From Balneolaceae bacterium UBA2956 (GTDB taxonomy: Bacteria > Bacteroidota > Rhodothermia > Balneolales > Balneolaceae), in the NCBI GenBank assembly GCA_002348545.1, contig DEBM01000018.1:1-64000 (forward strand): 64,000 nt of DNA. Reading direction: 5' to 3'. The notes under the pieces are model-generated. The model saw only the letters and a program-made list of their open reading frames with translations. It was not told the origin of the DNA and searched no databases. The position numbers were made by a program, and so were the translations under genes. Positions 8,174 through 17,680 of this stretch are shown here, piece by piece. How positions within the stretch are numbered: the stretch's first letter is position 1; each line of letters opens with the position of its first letter.

Positions 8174-9529
8174 TTAGCCATAGCTCTTCTTCCACTCTTT
8201 AGATGTAAGAAAGGCTAATTCTAAAGATTGTTCATAATTCAGGCGCGGATCACAAAAAGTTTCATAATTCAAATCTAGCCCCGTTTCATCCAACCCTTTT
8301 GCCCCGCCTACACATTCAGTTACATCATCTCCAGTCAATTCCAAATGAACACTACCTAAATAACTACCTTCTGCTCTGTGAATAGCAAATGAGTGTTTTA
8401 ACTCTTCCATTATGTGATCAAAATTGCGTGTTTTGTAATCATTAGCAGAAGAAAATGTATTTCCATGCATTGGATCAGAACTCCAAACAACGGGAAAACC
8501 CTCTCTACGAACTGCCTGAATGAGTCTAGGAAGTCCTTTTTGAACTTGATTTTTTCCAAAACGTGTTATGAGTATAATTTTCCCATTCTCTTGTGTAGGG
8601 TTTAATTTCTCTATCAATTTTAGCGTCTCATCGATGGTATAGGGTGGGCCTATTTTTATACCAATGGGATTCTCTATGCCACGCAAATATTCTACATGCG
8701 CTTCATTTAAATCACGAGTCCTGTTACCTAACCATACCATATGTGCACTTAAATTAAAGTAACCTTCCTTTCGTGGTACCTTTCTAGTCTGAGCCGAATC
8801 ATAAAATAAATTAAGTGCCTCATGCGAGGTATAAAAATCTACCTTTTGAGATTGTTGCAATCTTCGCTCGGAAACCGCATCCATAAATTTCACTGCCTGA
8901 GTGATAGATTTTACCATAGATTCATATTCTTGGTGATAGGGATTATTCCGCATAAAATCTAACTCCCACTGCTCTGGATAATGCAAATCCGCAAAGCCTT
9001 CATCTCCCAGTGCTCGAATAAAATTCAGCGTTAATCCCGCCTTATGATACCCTTCCAATAAACGTTTTGGGTCCGGTACCCGCTTTGCCTGATTTTTTTC
9101 AAAGCCATTGATTAAATCTCCACGATAATTGTGCATTTGAACTCCATCAACGGTTTCAAAAGCAGAGGAACGAGGCTTTGCATATTGACCAGCCATCCTA
9201 CCAACCCTAACAACAGGTACTCCCATTTCATGAATCATGATGAAACTGGTTTGGAGAAGAACTTTAACCAAATTTACAATTTTTGAGGATTGGGTCAGAT
9301 CAAAACTCTCTGCGCAATCACCCGCCTGAAATAAAAAAGCTTTACCAGCGCTAACCGCTGCAAGTTTATCCTTCAGGGATTCAATTTCCCATGAGGTAAC
9401 CAAAGGTGGTAAGGTTTGTAGCTCATTGTAGACAGATTCGAGTTCTTCTTTATTTGGATAATCTGGAAGTTGCTGGATAGGAAACTCTCTCCAACTTGAG
9501 GGACTCCATTTAGCAGTATGTACAGACAT
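8174..9529 (-). CDS. 3-deoxy-7-phosphoheptulonate (DAHP) synthase, class II
   Basis: The 451-residue protein has the class II (plant/mycobacterial type) signature: KAFLFQAGDCAESF, RVGRMAGQYAKPRSS, GIKIGPPY and WSSDPMHGNT, and full class II length. It condenses phosphoenolpyruvate and erythrose 4-phosphate, the first step of the shikimate pathway, in the cytoplasm. It stands alone and is divergent from uvrA; no other aromatic biosynthesis gene is in the window. There is no fused chorismate mutase domain. Confidence 0.95.
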   Translation of the reverse strand: MSVHTAKWSPSSWREFPIQQLPDYPNKEELESVYNELQTLPPLVTSWEIESLKDKLAAVSAGKAFLFQAGDCAESFDLTQSSKIVNLVKVLLQTSFIMIHEMGVPVVRVGRMAGQYAKPRSSAFETVDGVQMHNYRGDLINGFEKNQAKRVPDPKRLLEGYHKAGLTLNFIRALGDEGFADLHYPEQWELDFMRNNPYHQEYESMVKSITQAVKFMDAVSERRLQQSQKVDFYTSHEALNLFYDSAQTRKVPRKEGYFNLSAHMVWLGNRTRDLNEAHVEYLRGIENPIGIKIGPPYTIDETLKLIEKLNPTQENGKIILITRFGKNQVQKGLPRLIQAVRREGFPVVWSSDPMHGNTFSSANDYKTRNFDHIMEELKHSFAIHRAEGSYLGSVHLELTGDDVTECVGGAKGLDETGLDLNYETFCDPRLNYEQSLELAFLTSKEWKKSYG

Positions 9530-9607
9530 AAAAACTTATATTTGCAATTTCGATAAGACTAAGAAAGCTATTAACATACAGTATTTTTGGGAAAGCTACG
9601 TAAAAAA

Positions 9608-9621
9608 GCTGTGCAAACAGC
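9608..9621. promoter_or_regulatory. Short palindrome in the aroG/uvrA divergent promoter region
   Basis: GCTGT-GCAA-ACAGC is a perfect 5-bp inverted repeat with a 4-base centre, 76 bases before the uvrA start and 79 bases before the DAHP synthase start. It could be a dyad operator for either gene. Because uvrA is an SOS gene in many bacteria, a LexA-type site is one possibility, but the spacing does not match the enterobacterial CTGT-N8-ACAG box. Short palindromes also arise by chance. Confidence 0.3.
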
Positions 9622-9696
9622 AGTAATTTCTCTAATTGTTTGGTAATTTAAATTATTGTTCAATTTAGCAGATTAAATTCTACTTAAGGAAGTTCT

Positions 9697-12540
9697 ATGC
9701 AAGAGTCTATTGTCATACGCGGAGCTCGCGAACACAATCTCAAAAACATCGATGTAACCATCCCAAGAGACGCACTCGTTGTAGTCACAGGCTTGTCTGG
9801 CTCTGGTAAATCTTCATTAGCTTTTGATACAATCTATGCCGAAGGACAACGCCGTTTTTTAGAATCATTGTCTGCTTACGCACGTCAATTCCTAGGCATG
9901 ATGGAACGACCGGCGGTTGATTTTATCGATGGCTTATCCCCTGTTATCTCCATCGATCAAAAAACAACCAATCGAAATCCTCGTTCCACCGTAGGCACAG
10001 TTACCGAAATATATGACTTTATCCGACTTCTCTATGCTCGGGTAGCTATTCCTTATTCCTACTTAACAGGAGTAAAAATGGAAAAACAAACAACTGACCA
10101 AGTTGTTTCTTCAATTCTTGGACTTGAAGATGGTACCAAAGCTTACTGCTTGGCGCCTGTAATTAGAGGTCGTAAGGGACATTATCGTGAGCTTTTCGAA
10201 CAAATGATTAAACAAGGTTATTTACAAGCCCGTGTGGATGGGGATATTATAGAGTTGAAATCTGGGCTTATGCTAGACCGCTACAAAACACATACTATAG
10301 AAATAGTTGTGGACCGGTTTGTAGTTAGCTCGAAGAGCGAAAAACGGATTTCAGATAGTGTTAGAACAGCTCTTGAAATGGCTGATGGCACGGTAGTACT
10401 CGCTCTCAAATCTAAAGAGGGATGGAAAGACCGACTTTTTTCACAAAAGTTATTCGATCCTGAAAGTGGGATTGCTTATGAGGAACCAGCGCCCAATCTA
10501 TTTTCGTTTAATTCTCCTTTTGGAGCGTGTTCTGCCTGTGATGGATTAGGATATGTATATGATGTTAGTTGGGAACTTCTGGTGCCAAATCCACAACAAA
10601 GTGTTGAGGATGGAGGTATTCGCTTTCTTGGAAAACCAAGAGATATTTTTTCTTTTAAGCAGCTCGAAGCCGTCTTGGATTATTATGGAGTGGATTTCTA
10701 CCTTCCCATTACTGACTACCCCAGTGAGCTAATTGATACGATAATGAAGGGTAGTGGTACACAAAAATATGCGATTACCTATGAATTTCGCTCCGATAAG
10801 GTCACTTATCAACATAGCTACAAAGGATTACGGGATACTATAATTGAACAATACAAAACATCCAAGTCCCAAAAACAACGTGAAAAGGCAAAGTCCTTTA
10901 TGTCCAAGGTTAGTTGTCCTAAGTGCCGCGGTGGGAGGCTTAATAGAGAAGCCTTATCATATAAATTAGATAATTATGGCATACAAGACTTGGTGCAAAT
11001 GGACATCCAAGAACTCAGAGATACCCTATACAATATACACCTGAGTGAGCGGCAGCAAGAAATAGCACATCAAATACTCAAGGAAATTAGAGACCGACTC
11101 GATTTTTTGCTGAATGTTGGTCTCAATTATCTGAGTCTTAATCGGGAAGCACAAACGCTGAGTGGAGGTGAGGCTCAACGAATCAGACTAGCTACCCAAA
11201 TCGGAACACAGCTCGTTGGAGTTCTCTACATACTTGATGAACCAAGTATTGGACTTCATCAACGTGACAATAAAAAGCTTATTCAATCCCTTGAGACTCT
11301 TCGAGATTTAGGAAACAGTATTATTGTAGTTGAGCATGACCGAGATACCATTGAAAAGGCTAATTACGTAATAGATATGGGCCCGGGAGCAGGAGCGTAT
11401 GGCGGTTATATTGTAACACAGGGCAAACCAGATGAATTGGAACCAGAATCCATGACTGCCCGCTTTTTACGAGATCAAGAGCAAGTCGCTGTTCCTAAGA
11501 ACCCTAGAAAAGGTAACTTAAAAAAAATCTGTATTACTAACGCTCGTGGACATAATCTCGGGTCGGTTAACCTTCAAGTTCCTTTGGGTATATTTATCAC
11601 GGTAACAGGGGTAAGTGGTTCTGGAAAAAGCTCCCTCATTAACCAAACATTAGTTCCAATACTATCTAATCATTTTTATAAATCTAAGGCAGTTCCATTG
11701 CCTTATGATGAAGTAGAAGGCCTTGAAAATATTGATAAAATTATATCAATAGATCAAAGTCCCATAGGCAGGACACCACGCTCTAATCCGGGAACCTATA
11801 CCAAGGTCTTTGATCATGTCAGAAGACTTTTTGCGGAATTACCAGAATCCAAGATACGTGGCTATGATCAGGGCCGATTTTCATTCAATGTAAAAGGTGG
11901 ACGCTGCGAAACTTGTAAAGGTGACGGTGTACGCAAAATCGAGATGAACTTTCTACCTGATGTGTACGTACCCTGCGAAACCTGCCAAGGAAGACGGTAC
12001 AATCGTGAAACACTGGAAATATACTTCCGTGAAAAGAATATTTCAGATATCCTAGAAATGCCTATATCGGAAGGAGTTGAATTTTTTAGATCACAACCTA
12101 CTATCTCGAGAATACTTAGAACACTTACATCTGTTGGGTTAGGATATCTTACTCTGGGACAATCCAGCACTACCCTATCCGGCGGTGAAGCTCAGCGTAT
12201 AAAACTCGCCCGCGAACTCTCAAAAATAGGTACTGGTAATACGCTCTATGTTATGGATGAACCAACTACGGGCTTACACTTTCAAGATGTTCGTCTTTTA
12301 GTAAATGTAATACAACAATTAGTGGATAAAGGAAATACCGTAATGGTAATCGAGCACAATTTAGATGTGATTAAAACCGCTGACTGGGTTATTGATTTGG
12401 GTCCAGAGGGTGGTAAGGCAGGCGGGCAAATTGTTGCAGAAGGCAGCCCTAAAACAATTTCTGAAGTTCCTAATTCTTATACGGGGATGTTTTTAAAGCA
12501 AGAATTTGAACGACTATCTTCCGTTGTAGGAAAGCTCTAA
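9697..12540 (+). CDS. uvrA: Excinuclease ABC subunit A (UvrA)
   Basis: The 947-residue protein is of normal UvrA length. It has two ABC ATPase modules: GLSGSGKSSLAFDT near residue 35 and GVSGSGKSSLINQ near 640, each with an LSGGEAQRI signature. Zinc-binding Cys pairs are CSACDGLGY and CPKCRGGRL in the first half and CETCKGDG and CETCQGRR in the second. It recognises DNA lesions and loads UvrB in nucleotide excision repair. An AAGGAAG stretch just before the ATG may act as a ribosome-binding site. uvrB and uvrC are not in the window. Confidence 0.98.
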   Translation: MQESIVIRGAREHNLKNIDVTIPRDALVVVTGLSGSGKSSLAFDTIYAEGQRRFLESLSAYARQFLGMMERPAVDFIDGLSPVISIDQKTTNRNPRSTVGTVTEIYDFIRLLYARVAIPYSYLTGVKMEKQTTDQVVSSILGLEDGTKAYCLAPVIRGRKGHYRELFEQMIKQGYLQARVDGDIIELKSGLMLDRYKTHTIEIVVDRFVVSSKSEKRISDSVRTALEMADGTVVLALKSKEGWKDRLFSQKLFDPESGIAYEEPAPNLFSFNSPFGACSACDGLGYVYDVSWELLVPNPQQSVEDGGIRFLGKPRDIFSFKQLEAVLDYYGVDFYLPITDYPSELIDTIMKGSGTQKYAITYEFRSDKVTYQHSYKGLRDTIIEQYKTSKSQKQREKAKSFMSKVSCPKCRGGRLNREALSYKLDNYGIQDLVQMDIQELRDTLYNIHLSERQQEIAHQILKEIRDRLDFLLNVGLNYLSLNREAQTLSGGEAQRIRLATQIGTQLVGVLYILDEPSIGLHQRDNKKLIQSLETLRDLGNSIIVVEHDRDTIEKANYVIDMGPGAGAYGGYIVTQGKPDELEPESMTARFLRDQEQVAVPKNPRKGNLKKICITNARGHNLGSVNLQVPLGIFITVTGVSGSGKSSLINQTLVPILSNHFYKSKAVPLPYDEVEGLENIDKIISIDQSPIGRTPRSNPGTYTKVFDHVRRLFAELPESKIRGYDQGRFSFNVKGGRCETCKGDGVRKIEMNFLPDVYVPCETCQGRRYNRETLEIYFREKNISDILEMPISEGVEFFRSQPTISRILRTLTSVGLGYLTLGQSSTTLSGGEAQRIKLARELSKIGTGNTLYVMDEPTTGLHFQDVRLLVNVIQQLVDKGNTVMVIEHNLDVIKTADWVIDLGPEGGKAGGQIVAEGSPKTISEVPNSYTGMFLKQEFERLSSVVGKL

Positions 12541-12564
12541 GCTTACTATCTTAAGTACCTATAC

Positions 12565-13119
12565 ATGAATTCTTTTCATACACATATTCTTAAAAAAGTT
12601 AGCCTAAGTTTGCTATTTTTCTCTTTCGTTTCACAGAGTATACTTATGCTCGAAAATGAACTTCAAAATCAACGGTTTACTCAATGGCTCAACAAACACT
12701 TTAATCACTCTCTAGCTTCGAACCAGTACCCTGAGTTTAGGGACCCAGAACGTCTTGAGTCAATTCGTTTGCACTTCGAAAAACTTTGGAAAGAAAGCAA
12801 CAATGTAAATCAATGGACAAATGCAGTCAAAGCCTATTTAAAACAAAAAAATCTAGATAAAAAATTTCATATAAAATGGAATATACTAGATCATATGGAC
12901 CAGCATCAACACAAGACTTTAATACTTGAGCCACGAGGATATATCCTCAAAAACCTTTCTCATAGCAAATTATCTAAACTTACAAATCCTAATTGTTTAG
13001 TTGAGCCCACTACCTATGAAAATATAATAAGCTTATACTCTGAGGTTCAGAACCCAAGCCATCCTACTATCACGCAGGAGCATCCTATGATTAACGGCAT
13101 AGCCATTGGCGCCCCCTAA
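12565..13119 (+). CDS. Unrecognised 184-residue protein with N-terminal signal or anchor
   Basis: I do not recognise this family. The protein begins with a hydrophobic stretch (VSLSLLFFSFVSQSILML, about residues 12-29) after a Lys pair, so it is probably exported or anchored. The remainder is polar, with many Asn, His and Lys, and is likely mostly alpha-helical (RLESIRLHFEKLWKES; WTNAVKAYLKQK). The end is HPMINGIAIGAP. It starts 24 bases after uvrA and may be translated from the same transcript. A 79-bp spacer separates it from secD. Codon use resembles the neighbours. Confidence 0.6.
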   Translation: MNSFHTHILKKVSLSLLFFSFVSQSILMLENELQNQRFTQWLNKHFNHSLASNQYPEFRDPERLESIRLHFEKLWKESNNVNQWTNAVKAYLKQKNLDKKFHIKWNILDHMDQHQHKTLILEPRGYILKNLSHSKLSKLTNPNCLVEPTTYENIISLYSEVQNPSHPTITQEHPMINGIAIGAP

Positions 13120-13198
13120 CTCTCACTATATCTCTTTTTTAAGTTCGCAATAATCGAACCTCATAATCACTTTATACTAACAATAAAAAAATATTATT

Positions 13199-15013
13199 AT
13201 GCAAGGAAACGGATTTAAAATAGGTGTAATAGCGGCTTTTTTCGCCCTGACACTGTACTATTTGTATCCAACCATTATTTGGAATTTGGAACAACGACAA
13301 ATAAGTACCTTTACCGAAGAAGAGCGTACTCAATATGAATTGGATAATGCTGAAAAACTATCCAACCTAAAAGAAAATATTCTTTCATTAGGCTTGGATT
13401 TACAAGGCGGAATGCATGTTACACTTGAAGTAGGTACACCTCAACTCATTCTAGAACTTGCAGGGAGTAACCGTAATATTGAGCTTGAAGTAGTAGTTCA
13501 GTTAGCTCAAGAAGTAGCCGAAGAGAACGACACCGATTTCATCGATGAAATGCAACTTGAGTTTGAGAGAAGAGATGCAAATGCTAGGTTAAGTCGCTTC
13601 TACCGTAGTGAATCTCAGGACATTACGCGCCGTTCCACCAATGATGAAATTGTAGCGTTTCTAAAAGTGCAACGCGATGCTGCATTAGATCGTGCTATCG
13701 AAATTATTCGAACTCGAGTTGATAGATTCGGAGTTACCGAACCATCCATCGTAAAACAAGGACAGAGTCGTATTGTGGTAGAATTACCTGGTGTGGATGA
13801 CGAAGAACGAGTGCGAAATCTACTAAAGGGTACTGCCCGTTTAGAATTCCGAACAGGTGCAGATGCCCAAGATTTCTCTAATTTCAGAAATCGAGCCATC
13901 GAGTTTTACAATGTGGAAGCGGATAGTGCTGACAGTCTAAATCTTAGCGGCCCAACAAATGAATTACTTGAACGAATGTCATTCATTCAAACTCAAAGCC
14001 CATATGTTTTTGGTTATGCAATGGCCGAAGACACTGCTAAAATTATGGACTTATTAAGTTCATCAGATATACAAAGAATAATGCCCAGAAATACAGTAGT
14101 TTTGTGGGGTTCTAGACCAATAGGGTTTGAAGGCGGTGTAGAGCAGTTTGCACTTTATGGAGTGCGTGACAATTCCGAACTTACCGGCGAAGTCATAGAA
14201 GAAGCTTCTATTCAGTTTGACCCAACAACCAATGTTCCTGAAGTATCGATGGGTATGAATAGTGAAGGAGCAAGAATATGGAGTCGAATAACAGGAGCCA
14301 ACATTGGCAAGCCTATCGCCATTGTACTTGATGGTTATGTTGTTTCCTATCCAAATGTATCCACAAAAATAAATGGTGGGAATTCCAGCATAACTGGCCT
14401 GGAAAATGTGGCTGAAGCAGAAGATTTAGTAAATATTTTATTATCAGGTGCCCTACCAGCCCCACTTCAAATTATGGAGGAGCGAACTGTGGGCGCTACC
14501 TTGGGTGAGAGTTCAATACAAGCAGGCTTTCGATCGGTATTAGTGGGACTATCTATTGTGGCAATTTTTATGATTGTTTATTACCGTACTGGCGGTGGAG
14601 TCGCCGATTTAGCTCTTATGCTAAATATAATTTTCATCCTTGGTATTCTGGCAGGATTTAAAGCGACCTTAACATTACCTGGTATGGCAGGAATCGTATT
14701 AACTATAGGTATGGCGGTAGATGCTAATGTGTTAATATTTGATCGAATACGTGAAGAACAACGTGGTGGTAAAACTATGAGAGCTGCAATTTCAGCAGGT
14801 TATTCCAACGCGATGAGTGCCATCATTGATGCTAACGTAACCACTGGTTTTGTAGCCTTAATCCTAATGAGTTTTGGAGTAGGACCTATTAAAGGTTTTG
14901 CCGTTACCTTGCTGGCAGGTATTGCGTGTTCACTATTTAGTGCCATTATTATTACGCGCGTTGTCATAGACTACTTAACCCGCAATAACACAGAAGCAGT
15001 TAGCTTCGGTTAA
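13199..15013 (+). CDS. secD: Protein translocase subunit SecD
   Basis: The 604-residue protein has an N-terminal membrane segment (about 8-26), the SecD box LGLDLQGGMHV, a large periplasmic P1 region, and a C-terminal bundle of five membrane helices with GMAVDANVLIFDRIREE. It uses the proton motive force to help complete Sec-dependent export. secF follows after 25 bases. In Bacteroidia secD and secF are usually one fused gene; here they are separate. Confidence 0.96.
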   Translation: MQGNGFKIGVIAAFFALTLYYLYPTIIWNLEQRQISTFTEEERTQYELDNAEKLSNLKENILSLGLDLQGGMHVTLEVGTPQLILELAGSNRNIELEVVVQLAQEVAEENDTDFIDEMQLEFERRDANARLSRFYRSESQDITRRSTNDEIVAFLKVQRDAALDRAIEIIRTRVDRFGVTEPSIVKQGQSRIVVELPGVDDEERVRNLLKGTARLEFRTGADAQDFSNFRNRAIEFYNVEADSADSLNLSGPTNELLERMSFIQTQSPYVFGYAMAEDTAKIMDLLSSSDIQRIMPRNTVVLWGSRPIGFEGGVEQFALYGVRDNSELTGEVIEEASIQFDPTTNVPEVSMGMNSEGARIWSRITGANIGKPIAIVLDGYVVSYPNVSTKINGGNSSITGLENVAEAEDLVNILLSGALPAPLQIMEERTVGATLGESSIQAGFRSVLVGLSIVAIFMIVYYRTGGGVADLALMLNIIFILGILAGFKATLTLPGMAGIVLTIGMAVDANVLIFDRIREEQRGGKTMRAAISAGYSNAMSAIIDANVTTGFVALILMSFGVGPIKGFAVTLLAGIACSLFSAIIITRVVIDYLTRNNTEAVSFG

Positions 15014-15038
15014 TAATTTTTAAAAAAAGGTTCTTCTT

Positions 15039-15956
15039 ATGAGATGGTTTGAAACACCCAACTTTGATTTTTTAGGCAAACGGAAAATTGCCTATTCTAT
15101 TTCTAGTATTCTATTTGTAGCATCTTTAGCCATAATATTGACAAAGGGCTTGCAATATGGCATAGACTTCCGTGGGGGGAAAGAATTCGTATATGCATTC
15201 GATACTCAAGTGAAAACACAAGATGTTCGATCCTTTTTAAATGAACCTTTAGGTTCGTCTCCTGAAGTAAAGCTATTTGGTTCGGATAGTGAAATACTAA
15301 TCCGTACTGACAATGAGCTCAGTACCGATGAGGTACAAAACCTAATTGAGGGTGCTATTAGTGCCAATATAAGTGAGGCAAGTTTCAGCATGGAAAAGAG
15401 CGATTCCATTGGCCCTCGATTTGCGGAGGATTTAAAAGGAGCTGCTGCGCAATCCGTCGTATACGCGATTGTTATTATTTTTCTTTATATCCTAATACGA
15501 TTTCGAAAGTGGACTTTTTCAGTAGGAGCAGTTGCTGCACTAGTTCATGATGTAGTTATCACCCTAGGTATTTTCACCTTATTAAGCGACGTAGTCTCTT
15601 TTAATTTATTAATCGATCAAAATATCATTGCGGCATTCCTCACCATCGTGGGATACTCTCTCAATGACACAGTAGTTGTATTTGATAGAATCAGAGAAAA
15701 TAAATTAGTACATAAAGGAATGGATACCATTGAAATGTTTAATAAAAGCCTGAATGATACACTCAGTCGAACAGTAATTACTTCTCTAACTACTTTCTTT
15801 GTGGTAACTATTCTGTTTATATTCGGTGGAGAAGTTTTGAAAGGTCTATCATTTGCACTTATAATAGGCGTGATATTAGGTACCTATAGCTCGCTTTTTG
15901 TAGCTAGCCCTCTTGTACTTGAATTAGACACAAAAAAAACACTAAATAAACCTTAG
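15039..15956 (+). CDS. secF: Protein translocase subunit SecF
   Basis: The 305-residue protein begins with MRWFETPNFDFLGKRK and a membrane helix, then the SecF motif GIDFRGGKEF, a short periplasmic domain and five membrane helices carrying VGYSLNDTVVVFDRIREN. It forms the SecDF complex with the product of the gene 25 bases upstream. The STAS gene follows seven bases downstream, so all three are probably one transcript. Confidence 0.96.
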   Translation: MRWFETPNFDFLGKRKIAYSISSILFVASLAIILTKGLQYGIDFRGGKEFVYAFDTQVKTQDVRSFLNEPLGSSPEVKLFGSDSEILIRTDNELSTDEVQNLIEGAISANISEASFSMEKSDSIGPRFAEDLKGAAAQSVVYAIVIIFLYILIRFRKWTFSVGAVAALVHDVVITLGIFTLLSDVVSFNLLIDQNIIAAFLTIVGYSLNDTVVVFDRIRENKLVHKGMDTIEMFNKSLNDTLSRTVITSLTTFFVVTILFIFGGEVLKGLSFALIIGVILGTYSSLFVASPLVLELDTKKTLNKP

Positions 15957-15963
15957 TATTATC

Positions 15964-16311
15964 ATGAGTTATCAAACATCGGAACGTTACAACTGCGTTG
16001 TAATACAATTTAAAGGCAATGTAATGGGTGGACCTGATGCAGTCAGTCTGAATGAAGAATTACATGCCTTAATAGATGTCAATAAAACCAACGTAATTGT
16101 TGATTTATCTAAGGTAAAGTTTATGAATTCTTCTGGTTTGGGTATGCTTATAGGTGGTCTCACCACTATGAGAAAAGCCGGAGGTGACCTCCGTATTGCC
16201 AATGCAACCGATAAAATTGAAAGCCTATTGGTGGTCACTAAACTCATCACCGTTTTTAAACACTATCGTTCAGTGGATGAGGCGGTAGAGTCGTATAAAG
16301 AAGACGCTTAA
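15964..16311 (+). CDS. STAS-domain anti-sigma factor antagonist
   Basis: The 115-residue protein is a single STAS domain of the SpoIIAA/RsbV type. VIVDLSKVKFMNSSGLGML contains the usual phosphorylatable Ser in the D-x-S-S-G-L-G-like loop (about residues 56-61). Such proteins release a sigma factor by binding an anti-sigma kinase. No anti-sigma factor, PP2C phosphatase or sigma gene is nearby, so the partner is unknown. It sits seven bases after secF and is followed by an intrinsic terminator. Confidence 0.88.
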   Translation: MSYQTSERYNCVVIQFKGNVMGGPDAVSLNEELHALIDVNKTNVIVDLSKVKFMNSSGLGMLIGGLTTMRKAGGDLRIANATDKIESLLVVTKLITVFKHYRSVDEAVESYKEDA

Positions 16312-16337
16312 TTCCCTCGCGTCACATCAGACTTTGA

Positions 16338-16365
16338 GGGGTGTAGCTCTCCTTACACCTTTTTT
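16338..16365 (+). terminator. Intrinsic terminator after secD-secF-STAS
   Basis: GGTGTA (16340-16345) pairs with TACACC (16354-16359) around an 8-base loop and is followed by six T. It lies about 30 bases after the STAS stop and 40 bases before the purA start, so it should separate the sec operon from purA. Confidence 0.75.
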
Positions 16366-16405
16366 GATATTCTTCTATTTTTTATCGATCACTTAGCAAT
16401 CATTT

Positions 16406-17680
16406 ATGTCTACTAGAGTAGTTATTGGTGCCCAATGGGGCGATGAAGGAAAAGGAAAAATTGTTGACCTTCTTAGTAAAGAATCCCGTTATATAGTCCG
16501 ATTTCAAGGGGGTGCGAATGCTGGTCATACCCTAAAGTTTGACGATAAAGAAGTAGTACTTCACCTTATCCCATCCGGAATATTTAATGGAGATGGGATT
16601 TGCATAATCGGTAATGGAGTCGTTATAGATCCTTTAGCTCTTTTGGAAGAAATCGACCAGGTTCATTCAATGGGTTTCAATTTAGAAAACCGATTCTATA
16701 TTTCAGAAACAGCTCATGTAATCCTTCCTTATCACAAGATTTTGGACCAAATGAAGGAAAAAAGAAAGGGAGCTAAGGCTATTGGCACAACCGGACGTGG
16801 TATCGGCCCCGCTTATGTGAGTAAAGTTGCGAGAATTGGAATACGTATGATTGATTTATTGGACACCAATGTACTTCACCAAAAACTTATCCAAAATATT
16901 GAGGATATAAATCGAGCACTTGAGAATATTTATGAGGAGCCTATCATAGATGCCCAAGAATTAATCTATGAGCTTGAGGGGGCAATAACAAAACTTAGTC
17001 CATATATATGCAACACCACTCATATGCTACACGAAGCGCTAGAAATAGACGAGAATATATTATTGGAAGGGGCTCAAGGTTGCCTGCTTGATGTAGATCA
17101 TGGCACCTATCCATATGTAACTTCCTCTTCTCCCACTTCTGGAGGAGCTTGTACAGGCAGTGGTATCCCTCCATTAGCTATCACCCAAGCTATGGGAATT
17201 ACTAAAGCCTATTGTACTCGAGTTGGAAATGGCCCCTTCCCAACCGAACTTTTGGGTCATACCGGAGAATTGCTCCGAAAAAAAGGCCATGAATTTGGCG
17301 CAACTACCGGGCGCCCACGTCGTTGCGGTTGGTTAGATTTAGTGGCGCTAAAGTATGCGTGTCGAATTAATGGACTCAATGAATTAACTCTAACCAAAAT
17401 GGATGTAATGGACGGGTTTGATATCATCAAAGTCTGCACATCATATGTCATTGGTGATACAGAAACCAACGTATTTCCTTTAAGCCTCAAAAATTTAGAA
17501 AAAGTAGAACCTATTTATACAGAACTACCAGGCTGGAATCAAGACATATCGGGCATCACCACTTGGGATCAACTACCAGATACTGCTCAAGAATATATCC
17601 GATTTTTAGAAGATTACTTGGGTATTCCTTTTAAAATTATTTCTACAGGACCTAAGCGAAACGAAACAATTATTTGTTAG
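16406..17680 (+). CDS. purA: Adenylosuccinate synthetase
   Basis: The 424-residue protein opens with the diagnostic GAQWGDEGKGKIVD phosphate-binding loop and contains GRGIGPAY, LLEGAQGCLLDVDHGTYPYV and TTGRPRRCGWLD, all PurA motifs, at normal length. It makes adenylosuccinate from IMP and aspartate using GTP, the first committed step to AMP. Its stop TAG shares four bases (TTAG, 17677-17680) with the stop of the convergent symporter gene. Confidence 0.97.
   Translation: MSTRVVIGAQWGDEGKGKIVDLLSKESRYIVRFQGGANAGHTLKFDDKEVVLHLIPSGIFNGDGICIIGNGVVIDPLALLEEIDQVHSMGFNLENRFYISETAHVILPYHKILDQMKEKRKGAKAIGTTGRGIGPAYVSKVARIGIRMIDLLDTNVLHQKLIQNIEDINRALENIYEEPIIDAQELIYELEGAITKLSPYICNTTHMLHEALEIDENILLEGAQGCLLDVDHGTYPYVTSSSPTSGGACTGSGIPPLAITQAMGITKAYCTRVGNGPFPTELLGHTGELLRKKGHEFGATTGRPRRCGWLDLVALKYACRINGLNELTLTKMDVMDGFDIIKVCTSYVIGDTETNVFPLSLKNLEKVEPIYTELPGWNQDISGITTWDQLPDTAQEYIRFLEDYLGIPFKIISTGPKRNETIIC

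Noticed and set aside
13143..13159. GTTCG-N7-CGAAC dyad before secD as a LexA box
   Set aside because: The arms are reversed relative to the Gram-positive GAAC...GTTC box and short dyads are expected by chance.
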